Shown here: positions 52,605-62,500 of the stretch, in pieces
How the letters are laid out: each line of letters begins with the position of its first letter
Numbering within the stretch: position 1 is the stretch's first letter
NCBI RefSeq assembly: GCF_022750635.1
Contig: NZ_JAJKBG010000004.1
Location: forward strand, 186,001-250,000
Length of the DNA stretch: 64,000 nt
Reading direction: 5' to 3'
DNA from: Brevundimonas pishanensis
GTDB taxonomy: Bacteria; Pseudomonadota; Alphaproteobacteria; Caulobacterales; Caulobacteraceae
Made by a program: the position numbers and the translations under genes
The notes under the pieces: model-generated
The model's database searches: none
What the model was told of the DNA's origin: nothing
What the model saw: only the letters and a program-made list of their open reading frames with translations

Positions 52605-54274
52605 AGCCGCCTGTGACCAGCCGCCCGTCTATCCACGACCTGATCCGGCAACAGGAGAAGGCCCAGTTCGGCCACCTGCTGGCCGCCAGCGTCTGCGCAG
52701 CCGCTGTCGCGGTAGCGGCCGTTGTCCTGTTGGGACTATCGGCGTGGTTCCTGACCGCATCCGCCATCGCAGGTCTGGGCGGCCCGCTGGTCGCCAAGGC
52801 GTTCAACTATATGATCCCCAGCGCCATGATCCGGCTGTTGGCGATTGTCCGGACCGCGGCCCGCTATGGCGAACGCGTCACCGGCCACAATGCGGCGCTC
52901 CACGCACTGGCAGCCCTGCGCCCCCAACTGTTCGCGGCCATCGCCCGCTCGGACAAAGGACAGTCGCTGTCCAGCGGCGAGGCCTCGGCACGACTGATGC
53001 AGGATGTCGATGCGGTCCAGAACCGGTTCGTGCGCCTGTCTGCGCCGTGGGGCGCCGGTGCCGGCATCGCAGCGGGCGTCATCACCTGCGCATTTGCCGG
53101 CTGGCCGGTGGCTTTGGGCGTCGCCCTGATTGGTCTAGCCTACATCGTTTGCGCTGTCCTGCTGGCCAAACGCGTGACCCAGGAGGCAGGACGACAGGTT
53201 CGCACCACCGCAGGCCAACTGAAGGACACACTCTCCAGCCTCTCTGCGGCCGCCCCTGAACTGCGCGCCTATGGCATGTCGTCGTGGGCGTGCGATCGGG
53301 TCAATGCGGACGCCGTTCCCTATGTCGAGGCACGCGAAAAGCTGGCGAGAGGTACGGCGTGGCTAGCCCTCGTCCAGAGCCTCGCTATGGCAGCATCGGT
53401 GGTCCTCGTCGTCCTGACCACCGCATCGGGATCTGCGGCTCTGATGGCGCTGGCCTTGTTAAGCGCCATCGCGGTGCTGGACGCCTGCGGCACGCTGGTC
53501 GGCGCTATCGGGCAGCGGGGCGAGGTCGAGATGGCCACGGCACGTCTGGATGCCCTGATGGCTACGGCAAAATCCTATCGCGCCGACGAACGCGTTCAAT
53601 CGTACATCGATATCAAGGGCCTCTCTCCCTTGCGTCCGCGCAGCCGCCTCGGCATCTGCGGTGCCTCGGGGGCGGGCAAGTCCACCCTTGTCGAACAACT
53701 GATGAAGCTGCGCTCCGCGCCCGAAGGTCATCTCCGCATGGGCGGGCACGACCTGTCGCGCCTGTCTCCACAACGGGCGCGGAGCTTGTTCGCCTATGCT
53801 GCGCAGCAGACCCATTTCATCAATGGCAGCGTCGCGGACAACCTGCGACTGGCCGCCCCGAACGCCACCGATGCCGAATTGTGGAGCGCTCTCGAGCGCG
53901 CCTGTCTGGATGTTCGCATCCGGGCATCAGGATCGGGCTTGGCGATGCCCACGGGCGAAAACGGCAACGCTCTATCAGGCGGCGAGAGACGGCGCCTCGG
54001 CTTGGCGCGGGCGTATTTACGCCCTGCTCCCTTCCTCATTCTGGACGAACCGACCGAGGGACTGGACGCGGCAACAGAGTGTGAAGTCATCAAACACCTG
54101 CGCGCCCATCTGGCGACGTCGGGTCAGGGCCTGATCCTTATCAGTCACCGGTCCCACCCCCTCACCCTCTGCGAAGAGGTCGCTCAAGTCAGCGGCGTGA
54201 ACTCTGATGGGAGCGTAAAACTGACGGTGATCCACGCGCACAAAAATTCGGGTACGCAGAGCTTTGCTATTTGA
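52601..54274 (+). CDS. cydC: ABC transporter subunit CydC (bd oxidase maturation)
   Basis: Partner of CydD, 557 residues with the same architecture. Walker A is CGASGAGKST, the signature is LSGGERRRLGLARAY, Walker B is FLILDEP and the H-loop is SHRSH. The ATG overlaps the cydD stop (ATGA), so the two are coupled. A 36-residue membrane ORF follows 58 bases later, before the terminator. Confidence 0.93.
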   Translation: MKPPVTSRPSIHDLIRQQEKAQFGHLLAASVCAAAVAVAAVVLLGLSAWFLTASAIAGLGGPLVAKAFNYMIPSAMIRLLAIVRTAARYGERVTGHNAALHALAALRPQLFAAIARSDKGQSLSSGEASARLMQDVDAVQNRFVRLSAPWGAGAGIAAGVITCAFAGWPVALGVALIGLAYIVCAVLLAKRVTQEAGRQVRTTAGQLKDTLSSLSAAAPELRAYGMSSWACDRVNADAVPYVEAREKLARGTAWLALVQSLAMAASVVLVVLTTASGSAALMALALLSAIAVLDACGTLVGAIGQRGEVEMATARLDALMATAKSYRADERVQSYIDIKGLSPLRPRSRLGICGASGAGKSTLVEQLMKLRSAPEGHLRMGGHDLSRLSPQRARSLFAYAAQQTHFINGSVADNLRLAAPNATDAELWSALERACLDVRIRASGSGLAMPTGENGNALSGGERRRLGLARAYLRPAPFLILDEPTEGLDAATECEVIKHLRAHLATSGQGLILISHRSHPLTLCEEVAQVSGVNSDGSVKLTVIHAHKNSGTQSFAI

Positions 54275-54332
54275 TCTGTCTCAAGGCGCGAACCTGGAGC
54301 GGGAATAGGGTCTGGGCAAAGGAGATTTGCAC

Positions 54333-54443
54333 ATGACCGCTTCCGCTGCCCTCGCTGTTTTCCCGATCATCGGTGCCTTCACCCTGTTCATGATCGTGCT
54401 GGGGGTCGTCTCGGTCTGGAGCAATCAGACCAAGTCTGAATAG
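54333..54443 (+). CDS. Small membrane protein downstream of cydDC (36 residues)
   Basis: A 36-residue ORF with an AAAGGAG site about eight bases before the ATG. The product starts MTASAALAVFPIIGAF, continues with a hydrophobic stretch and ends VWSNQTKSE. It predicts one membrane helix of about 20 residues with a short polar tail. It is transcribed with cydDC before the terminator at 54483. Length and position suggest a small accessory subunit of the bd oxidase or exporter, but CydX is already present and no homologue is recognised, so the role is open. Confidence 0.6.
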   Translation: MTASAALAVFPIIGAFTLFMIVLGVVSVWSNQTKSE

Positions 54444-54482
54444 GCTCGCGCCGATCCCCTTTGTTTCTCTTCCTTGCAAGGG

Positions 54483-54518
54483 AAAGGGCCACGCAGCTTT
54501 TGCCGCGTGGCCCTTTTT
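54483..54518. terminator. Strong terminator after cydDC and small ORF
   Basis: A 12-bp stem AAAGGGCCACGC (54483-54494) with GCGTGGCCCTTT (54505-54516) continues into TTTTT. The matching A-run on the other side may also serve the convergent secretion operon. Confidence 0.9.
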
Positions 54519-54529
54519 CTGTTCCGGCC

Positions 54530-55660
54530 TTAGCGCTCTCTGAGAGCTTCCTTGGCCTTGTTCAGAGGCTTGAGCAGATAGCTCATAACGGTACGACGAC
54601 CCGTATTCACTTCTGTCTCGGCGACCATGCCCGGTATGATCGGCATGCGACGCCCGTTGCGCGTTTGCACATACGCGTTCTTGGTGCGGACATAGACGCG
54701 ATAGTATTGGATACGCTTATCGTTCTCATCGGTGATGGAGTCCGCCGAAATACGCTCGACCGTGGCGGGCAGCTTCCCGTAGATCGAGGAATCAAACGCG
54801 GTGATCTTCACATTGGCGGCCTGCCCCGGATGGATGAAGGCGACGTCGCGCGGGCTGATCCTCGTCTCCACCAGCAAGGTGTCGTCCAGCGGCACAATCT
54901 CCATGAGGGCACCACCGGCAGGCACAACGCCGCCAATCGTGGTCACACGCAAATCATTCACCACCCCGCGGGCCGGCGAACGGATGATGGTGCGGCGCAG
55001 TTGATCCACACGGCTCACACGCACATCTTTCAGGGGGTCCAGTTCGGAGATCGTCTGGCTGTATTCCTCGCGAATACCCACGGCATACTGGCTGCGTGTG
55101 GCACTGATACGAGTGGTTAGTTCGGCAATCTTCTGGCGGATTTTCAGGACTTCGAGCGGATTGGCCGCGCCAGATTTCAGATAGGGCTCCACCGTCGCCA
55201 GTTCCTCGCGGGCCAGTGCCAGTTCGCGTTCCAGACTGGCGACATTATCGCGGAAAGCGCGCTGATTGGTTGTTAGAGCCGCTTGCTCGCGCTCGCGGGC
55301 TTCGGCTGACAGAACAACACCCTCGGGCACCACCAACTGGCCAACGCCGCGTGTCTCAGCCTCCAGTCGTGCAGCGCGCGCTTGAAGCGCATCGATGCGG
55401 GAGTCTGCCTCACCGACCAGAGATTCCGCCTGAACGGGGTCCAGCGTCACCAGATGTTCGTCGCGTTCGACCACATCGCCTTCCTTGACCTTCAACTCCT
55501 TGAGGGTCCCCGGGTCGAAGGTCTGGATAATCATACTGCGCGTGGACGGGACAACTTTGCCCTGCCCGACAGCGACCTCGTCGATCTGGGCGAACGATGC
55601 CCATACGGCAAGCGTAACAAACGCCGCCACGATGACCCAGACGATCATGCGTGAACGCAT
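54530..55660 (-). CDS. Type I secretion membrane fusion protein (HlyD family)
   Basis: The periplasmic adaptor of a type I secretion system, 376 residues. It has one N-terminal membrane helix (MIVWVIVAAFVTLAVWASFA), the biotinyl-lipoyl-like strand VVPSTRSMIIQTFDPGTLKE, a long helical hairpin (about 85-200) and the C-terminal barrel with PIIPGMVAETEVNTG. The ATG at 55660 has AAGGGG five bases upstream. It is the last gene of the TolC-ABC-adaptor operon and follows the ABC gene by 31 bases. Confidence 0.92.
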   Translation of the reverse strand: MRSRMIVWVIVAAFVTLAVWASFAQIDEVAVGQGKVVPSTRSMIIQTFDPGTLKELKVKEGDVVERDEHLVTLDPVQAESLVGEADSRIDALQARAARLEAETRGVGQLVVPEGVVLSAEAREREQAALTTNQRAFRDNVASLERELALAREELATVEPYLKSGAANPLEVLKIRQKIAELTTRISATRSQYAVGIREEYSQTISELDPLKDVRVSRVDQLRRTIIRSPARGVVNDLRVTTIGGVVPAGGALMEIVPLDDTLLVETRISPRDVAFIHPGQAANVKITAFDSSIYGKLPATVERISADSITDENDKRIQYYRVYVRTKNAYVQTRNGRRMPIIPGMVAETEVNTGRRTVMSYLLKPLNKAKEALRER

Positions 55661-55691
55661 CGCCACCCCTTTAGGAAGTTAAAACACCCGC

Positions 55692-57842
55692 TTATTCGCC
55701 ACGGCCTTGCTCCTTCACTTGGGTGGAGCCCTGATTTGAAAGGGCGGCAATCACCTTGTCTTTCGGGCCGTCCATTAGGATGCGCCCCTGATCGATCACG
55801 ATCAGTCGGTTCACCAGCGACGTAACGGCGGCACGGTGGGTCGAGACGATGAGTGTGCGATCACCCAACCATGCATCCAGCCTCTGAAGGAACTCGCGCT
55901 CCGTCACGTCATCGAACGCGGCGGTCGGTTCGTCCAGAATGAGGATTTTCGGATCGCGCAACAGCGCACGTGCCATCAGTACAGCCTGACGCTGACCCGA
56001 AGACAGACCCTGCCCGCCTTCGCGCACGATAAGGTTCAGTCCTGCAGGCTGGGACAGCAGTATCTTGTCCGATCCCAGCATGGTCAGGGCCTTGTGGATG
56101 TCCTCGTCCGTCGCCTGGGGCACGCCGATCTTGATGTTCTCTTTCAGCGTTCCAAAGAACAACGCCGAGTCCTGAAGCACGGGCCCGATCGCCTGCCTCA
56201 AATCGAACGGCGCGTAGGCCTGTATGTTCGCGTCATCCAGCATCACCTTGCCGACCTGCGGGTCGGAGGATCCGGCCAGCAACCGCAGCAAGGTGGATTT
56301 GCCCGCACCGATCTTACCGATCACTCCGACACGCTCGCCCGGTGCAATGTTCAGGCGCTCTACCGTCAGGGCGACCGGCAGTTCAGGGTCGTAGGTGAAG
56401 CGTACGCCCTCCACCCGATACTGACCCTTGATCTTGACGTTGCGCAGCTGACCATCGCCCAACTGGTCGGTAGGCAGTTGCAAAAGCTTGTCCAAGCCTT
56501 CCTTGCTGACCTTCGCGCTTTGCAGCCGGCCCAAGAGCAAGGCGATCTGGGAGATGGGCGCAATGGCGCGGCTGGTCAGGATGGAACAGGCCAAGATGGC
56601 ACCGAAGGAAATCTGCTGGTTGAACAGCAGGTACACACCCATCGTAACCACGCCGATGTAGGCGAGTTGCTGGATGGAGGCGCTCCAGATTTGCAGTCCG
56701 TGAACAATGCCGCGCTGTTCGACATTGACGCGCGAAGTCACGTCGTTGACCTGGTTCCAGCGATGGCGGAACTGGGTTTCGGCCTGCAGGTTCTTGATGT
56801 CCTCGGCGCGCAGGACACTCTCCATCAGGATCGTGTTGCGCAGAGAGGATTCCATCGCCGTCTTGCGGGACAGCTCGGCCAGTTTGCGCTGGTACAGAAG
56901 GCCCGGCAGCGCGACGATCGGGATAGCCAGCAGCGGCACGATCACCAACGGTCCGCCCAGCAACCAGATGATGAACAGGAATACGACGAGGAACGGCAGG
57001 TCCAGCAAGGCTCCCAGCGTCGTCGACGTCAAAAGGTCCCTCACCTGCTCCAGATCTCGCAGCTGCGCGATCAAGGTGCCCGGGGCGCGAGGGCGCGCAT
57101 CGTTACTGATCGCCAACATGTGGGCGAAGAAGCGAGACGAAACGGCCAGATCGGCCTCGCGGCCTACCTGATCGGTGATCGTGACCCGCGCCTTGCGCAA
57201 GATGAAGTCGAACACCATCGCAACGGTCACGCCGATAACCAGAACCCACAGAGTATTGGTTGAGTGCGCAGGAACAACACGGTCCCAGACCTGCATCGCA
57301 AATAGCGAGGTAGCGATACCCAGAAGGTTGCTGACGACTGCAGCCAATGACAGATCAAGGAACACGCGCCGGTGCTCGCGGAAAACATCCCACAGCCAGT
57401 TGCGCGGTTTGGTGACGACGTGTTCCGCAGCCAGACGTTCGCGAACCGCCGCGAGAGGCAGAAGGGTGAAGGCGCGGTTGCTGCCAACACCCGAAGCAAA
57501 GCTGGACCACTTATCCGCACTGATCTCGCGAACAGTACGCCCTCCCTCGCTGAACTCGACAGCATGGTAGTTGGTGCCATCAAAGGCGGTCACCGCCCAG
57601 CTTTGGGATACGCCAAAGATAGCCAGAGGCAACTCGGCTGCATCGGGACGCTTGAGCCCTCCGACCGAGAAGGCCCTCACTTCGAACCCCTGCCCCTGTG
57701 CAAACTGACCAAGCACTTCATCCGCCGAGCGGGTGGGCTCGGTGGCACAAACATAGGCCAGTTCGTCTGTGGCGAAATTACCCCCGCCGGCCTCGGCGGC
57801 ATGACGGAAAGCCTCGATCTTGTGATCTGTTTCAGTAGTCAT
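55692..57842 (-). CDS. Type I secretion ABC transporter (LapB/HlyB-like)
   Basis: A 716-residue exporter. The N-terminal 130 residues form a C39-peptidase-like domain without the catalytic Cys pattern. Six membrane segments follow, then the ATPase with Walker A GKIGAGKST, signature LSSGQRQAVLMARALL and Walker B ILILDEP, with H-loop STHR. Such C39-like domains hold the unfolded substrate. The start overlaps the tolC-like stop by four bases (ATGA). Its likely substrate is the adhesin encoded upstream. Confidence 0.92.
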   Translation of the reverse strand: MTTETDHKIEAFRHAAEAGGGNFATDELAYVCATEPTRSADEVLGQFAQGQGFEVRAFSVGGLKRPDAAELPLAIFGVSQSWAVTAFDGTNYHAVEFSEGGRTVREISADKWSSFASGVGSNRAFTLLPLAAVRERLAAEHVVTKPRNWLWDVFREHRRVFLDLSLAAVVSNLLGIATSLFAMQVWDRVVPAHSTNTLWVLVIGVTVAMVFDFILRKARVTITDQVGREADLAVSSRFFAHMLAISNDARPRAPGTLIAQLRDLEQVRDLLTSTTLGALLDLPFLVVFLFIIWLLGGPLVIVPLLAIPIVALPGLLYQRKLAELSRKTAMESSLRNTILMESVLRAEDIKNLQAETQFRHRWNQVNDVTSRVNVEQRGIVHGLQIWSASIQQLAYIGVVTMGVYLLFNQQISFGAILACSILTSRAIAPISQIALLLGRLQSAKVSKEGLDKLLQLPTDQLGDGQLRNVKIKGQYRVEGVRFTYDPELPVALTVERLNIAPGERVGVIGKIGAGKSTLLRLLAGSSDPQVGKVMLDDANIQAYAPFDLRQAIGPVLQDSALFFGTLKENIKIGVPQATDEDIHKALTMLGSDKILLSQPAGLNLIVREGGQGLSSGQRQAVLMARALLRDPKILILDEPTAAFDDVTEREFLQRLDAWLGDRTLIVSTHRAAVTSLVNRLIVIDQGRILMDGPKDKVIAALSNQGSTQVKEQGRGE

Positions 57843-59194
57843 CGGCCACCGCCTCCCCTGCTGGGAATTTCCAACGTGCTGATCAATTGCCCTTGTACGC
57901 CGAGGAGTTCTGCGACGGCGCTAAGTTGATCTGCGCGCGCCTGCAGTTGATCGACACGGGATTGATAAATTTCACGTTCGATATCAAAGACTTCGGTAAG
58001 TCTACGTTTGGACAGGATGTACTCCTGCCAATAAAGATCGCGCGCGTTTTCCAACACCGAGACCACTTCGCCCGATCCGCCAAGGCGATTTGTCGCCTCG
58101 GCACGCTGACGTGTTAGAGCCACCACAGCCATATCCAGCCTGAGCAGCTCGGACTGGTAACGCGACGCGGCTGCTGAGCTGGCCGCCTCTGCCGCCGCGA
58201 TCTGATGACGCGCGCCTCCGCCGAGCGCCACCCGACCCGTCAGGAAAAGGCCGAACTGGGTGCGATTGTCGAACATCGAACTGTCCTGGCCCGGGCGTCG
58301 GTCATCCATCAGATAGCTACTGTTGGTCACGCCAATGCTGACACTGGGATAGCGGTTGGCCCGTGCGCCCCGCACCTCGTCGCGTGTCGCATCCCATTCG
58401 GACCGGGCAGCAGCAACCACAGGAACGTCGTCTGCACTATCGACGCTAGGTGTCTGAGACGCGCGTAACATTGCTGCGGTTTCGTCGAATGTTCCAACCG
58501 GCTGGCCTTCCGTGGAAGACATCAGGTGGATGCGGTCCTCGGCCTGCTCCATTTGGCTGCGAACCTGATCGCGCTGAAGATTGGCCCGACTGATAGACAC
58601 ATCTGTCCGTCGCAGATCCGAGACATCCGCCAAGCCGGCGGCGATACGCATTTCGATGCGTTGGCGTATGCCACCCAGCTGCTCGATGTGCTCGTTGGCG
58701 GCTGCCAGCGCGTCGCGCCAGAGCGCGTATTGGAGATAGGCGTTGACCAGATCGAGGGCGATCAGTTCTTCCTGGTTCTCGAACAGATGCCGGTACTGCA
58801 CGGTGCGGTTCGCGGCGGCGCTGCGGCGCGCTTTGATCTTGCCAAAGTCGTAAACCGGCACGCGCCCGCTGATATTAAGCTGGAGGATCGCATCCCTATC
58901 GCTTTGCGGATTGTATCCAGGCTGAAGCGAGTATTCGATGACAGGACGGCCATCGGAGCGAACGATGCGTTCCTCGGCCAGCCGCTGGTCGATCAGAGAT
59001 GCGCTCTGCCTTAAAGCCGGATGCGTCCCGATGGCCGAGGCCACCGCTTCTCTAAGACCAACCAGATCTTCCGACGGCGCTGGCGAAACCGTGATGGCAA
59101 CCGGCTCTGCGACCTCCTGCGCCAAAACAGCATTAGAGATCGCCGCGACGCTTACCGACATGGCTAAGATCGCAAGCAAGCGCTTATTTTTCAT
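57839..59194 (-). CDS. TolC/LapE-like outer-membrane channel
   Basis: A 451-residue outer-membrane factor of the type I system. A signal peptide (MKNKRLLAILAMSVSVAAIS, cleavage near VLAQ) is followed by two repeats of helical bundle sequence (EAVASAIGTHPALRQSASLI and DQLQARADQLSAVAELLGVQ-type segments) and barrel strands. First gene of the secretion operon after the adhesin; it overlaps the ABC gene by four bases. The ribosome binding site is weak. Confidence 0.9.
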   Translation of the reverse strand: MKNKRLLAILAMSVSVAAISNAVLAQEVAEPVAITVSPAPSEDLVGLREAVASAIGTHPALRQSASLIDQRLAEERIVRSDGRPVIEYSLQPGYNPQSDRDAILQLNISGRVPVYDFGKIKARRSAAANRTVQYRHLFENQEELIALDLVNAYLQYALWRDALAAANEHIEQLGGIRQRIEMRIAAGLADVSDLRRTDVSISRANLQRDQVRSQMEQAEDRIHLMSSTEGQPVGTFDETAAMLRASQTPSVDSADDVPVVAAARSEWDATRDEVRGARANRYPSVSIGVTNSSYLMDDRRPGQDSSMFDNRTQFGLFLTGRVALGGGARHQIAAAEAASSAAASRYQSELLRLDMAVVALTRQRAEATNRLGGSGEVVSVLENARDLYWQEYILSKRRLTEVFDIEREIYQSRVDQLQARADQLSAVAELLGVQGQLISTLEIPSRGGGGR

Positions 59195-59480
59195 ACGGTA
59201 AATCGCCCGCTAAACAGGATTGACGAATACATAGCCACCACCCATTCGTATAGTATTAATCATGTAATAAATACTAACGACACCCAGACACCTTGCTCCC
59301 CTAACCAGACAAGACGTTTGGCAGATAAAGCTGTACTGTAGTTACCGTTTGATACCGATTTCGGTTCCAGCGGATAAGTAAAATTCCTTATCCGCTAAAC
59401 TGCATTTCCTCGGCCATTCCTGATGAAGTCAGTGAAAGCGCTATGGTCCGCGCCTGATCATCATAGGCATCAAAAGAATA
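59195..59480. other. AT-rich spacer between adhesin and tolC-like gene
   Basis: About 285 bases, noticeably AT-richer than the flanking genes, with no gene. It contains a perfect inverted repeat (59369-59396) and an AT-rich TACTAT element near the tolC-like start that could be part of its promoter. No other feature was recognised. Confidence 0.5.
59369..59396. repeat. Inverted repeat upstream of tolC-like gene
   Basis: AGCGGATAAG (59369-59378) is repeated inversely as CTTATCCGCT (59387-59396) with an 8-base spacer. It could be an operator or a hairpin in the secretion operon leader. Confidence 0.6.
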
Positions 59481-59509
59481 CGGCTACCATTCGGTAAGAA
59501 TGGTAGCCG
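59481..59509 (-). terminator. Terminator after adhesin gene
   Basis: A 12-bp stem CGGCTACCATTC (59481-59492) with GAATGGTAGCCG (59498-59509) is followed by TATTCTTTT on the minus strand, 26 bases past the adhesin stop. Confidence 0.85.
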
Positions 59510-59534
59510 CAATCTCTGGACCGGATCGGGCGGG

Positions 59535-62500
59535 TTAGCCGCCGATCACGATCTGGTGGTTCGCCAGCAAGGTGGCCAGATCCACGTCCACACCGTTCAG
59601 TGTAACGAGCGCAGTCGGGGCATAGGCTCCGCCGGCACCATCACGGTCCAGCATCAGGGTGGTGTTGCCACCCGACCGGACAACGGACAGGTACGCTCCG
59701 ATGGTCTCACCGGCATCAATCGTGGCGACACCATTGATGTAGTGGGCAGGACCATCGGCGTCCGCAGTATAGCCAATCAACAGATCAGCCAGATCGATGC
59801 GATCCGCATTCGGGGTCGCTTCGAAGGTACCGACCTTGAAGCCGAATACCTGGTCATGGCCGTTGCCACCGGTAGCGTCCGCGGCCGTCAGCAGATCATA
59901 GATCAGCGTGTCCTTACCGCCGTTCAACAGGTTGAAGGTGTCGTTGCCACCGCGACCGTTGAAGACGTTGTCCGCCGCATTGTCGGTGAAGGTGTCAGCA
60001 CCGTTAGCGCCGCTGATACCCTCGATGTTGACGTAGCGATGGTTGCCATAGCCGGTGTTCTGGATACCGGTATTCGACAGGTTCACGGTGATCGCGGTAT
60101 TGCCCGCCGCCTTGTAGTCGACGACATCGATACCGCCGTCAGCCAGCCAGACACGGCTGCCCGACACGATGACCGAGCCCCCCGCACCGTTGTAAACGTC
60201 GTTACCGCGCGAGGCCATGAAGGTATCGTTATAGCCGGTACCCAGCACACCTTGACCACGGTTGGCGTCGAACTGGCCATTGCCGTTTTCAGCGGTCAGA
60301 ACAGTCGCATCCCAGGCATTACCGGTCCGCAATCCGCCCCACGCGGCGTTGATACCGCCAATACCCGTGGTTGCCGTTTGACCACCATTACCAGCCGCAG
60401 AATTGGAGTAGAATACTCCAGTCGTCCAAGCCGCTTGGATGGCAGTCAGATTATAGCCACCGAAGTCTCCAGACCCAACGTGAGCTGCATTCCCGCCGAT
60501 ATTGCGAAGCAGTTGGACGGTATAGGTCTTGGATTGATCGAGGCCATAGAAGCTCACCAAAGCAGACGAGTCATTGGTCTGTTGGCCAGCTTGCGGGTTG
60601 ATGATCTGGGTCGCCACCAACTGACCCGTAGCCTGATCGTAGAGTTTGACCAGGTTACCGAACAGCGAGTTGATGCCCTCTTGGTCCACGATGCGGAAGT
60701 GAAGCACCCCGGTGTTGGCACCGTTGTTGATGTTAGCGTCCTTGTTCTCGACGTAGTACGTACCTGCACCCGTCGTGAACGCCATGATGTCCTTATCGCC
60801 ATCCCAGTCGATATCGGCGGCGATGAGACCGCTGAAACCACGACCCGATCCAGGGGTAGCTCCAGCACTCCACACACCCTTGGAGACGGTGGTTCCATTG
60901 GTCCACGCCTGAGCGGCAGCGAAGCTGAAGTTGTTCGCGCCTGTCGACGTGTTCTGGAAGTAGGACATCTGCTTGGCAGCGATGCCGACATCACTGGTGG
61001 TGATCAGGTCCATCTTGCCGTCGCCGTTCCAGTCGACCGACACAGAACCACGGTGAGTATTACTCATTCCCGTCCAGGCCAGGATACTCGTCTGGATACC
61101 AGTTAGCGCATTCGCAGCTGTGGCGTTGAAGGAGCCATTGTCGTTCCGCAGCAGGCCGCGCTCGGCATTGAACATATCCAAGTCACCATCGCCATCAAAG
61201 TCGGCAAAAGTGACACTGGAGAGAACATAGCCAGCGCCGGTATCAGTGAACACGGTCTGTACAATCTGACTGGTATTCAAGGCACCGTTACCGGCATTCT
61301 TGATCACAATCAGATCATTCGTCCCGGTATTGACACTGTTGAGGTACCCTTGGACGCGGAAGATGTTACCACCCGAACCCACGATATCCACGGTACCGTT
61401 TCCATCCAAGTCAGCCGTCGCAACGTGACCTGACAACTGGTCTTGGTTGACGTTGCTGATTACGCCAGTCAGCGCTGCTACTTGCAGCTGATTGGCTGCG
61501 TTGCCCGTGCTGGTATAGGCGTTGTCCTGGTGGAAGTAGGCCGTACCGCCCATGAGGCGGTCGTTCATAACGAACGACGAGTCTAGGCCTTCGCGAGCCG
61601 TACCATCGCCGTACGCCGTGTCACCCACGACCATGTCGGCATAACCATCCCCGACCTTGTCGAAGGCCGCCATACCACCATTGATAGTATAAACAACCGC
61701 CGCATAAGCGTCATTAGTGGCGTGATTATAGTCAGCGTACTGGCCGTCCGGCATGTCCGCTGCACCGCCGATTTGGAAGCCGTACCAGTCCTTGTTGTCG
61801 CGGCCCGTCATGCCCTTGGTCTGATACATGGTGCCGTTGAAACTCTTACGCTCGAACGTCTGCTGACCATCGGCGAAATCGTTATCAACACCAACGATGT
61901 CCATATCCCCGTCACGATCGAAATCGATGAAGGTGGCGGCACCCATAACCTGGGTGTTTCGGTTCAGCAGCGTATTGACGCTGAACTGGGTGAAGTTGGT
62001 GACGTTGGTAGCTGTCTGCTCCAACAGGTTACCATTGGTGTAGATCTGCCAGGCACCGTTTTCTAGCGTGACTGCAGTCGGCTTGAAGTTCGGATCCGTG
62101 GCGCTCGGAAGAGTCGGCGCAGCCGGAGCTGGAGCAATAATCAACTCGCCGCTCGTGGCGTCAGTGAGAACAACCGTGCCGGTCGCAGTCTTCAGCGTAG
62201 CAATGACATTGTATGTTCCCGTGGCCAGAGCGGTGGGGACTTGCACGTACCAGGTGTTGTTCAGCGGATCGATGACCACAGCACCCGTTTGCGAACTGTA
62301 GGTCGTTCCGCCCACCGTCACCTCGATGTACTCACCCGGCTCAAGGGCAAAGCCTGTGTAGCCAGTAATCAACGGGGTCGTGTCCAGGGTGGACTGGGTA
62401 TTGATAATGATGTCCAGGTCCACGTTCACCACGAAGCCCGGTGTCGCGAGACCTTCATTACCCGACGCATCGGCAATACGAGCCGTATAGGTGTGCGTGG

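Noticed and set aside
55836..57263. 475-residue plus-strand frame opposite the ABC transporter
   Set aside because: Antisense shadow of a well-supported gene.
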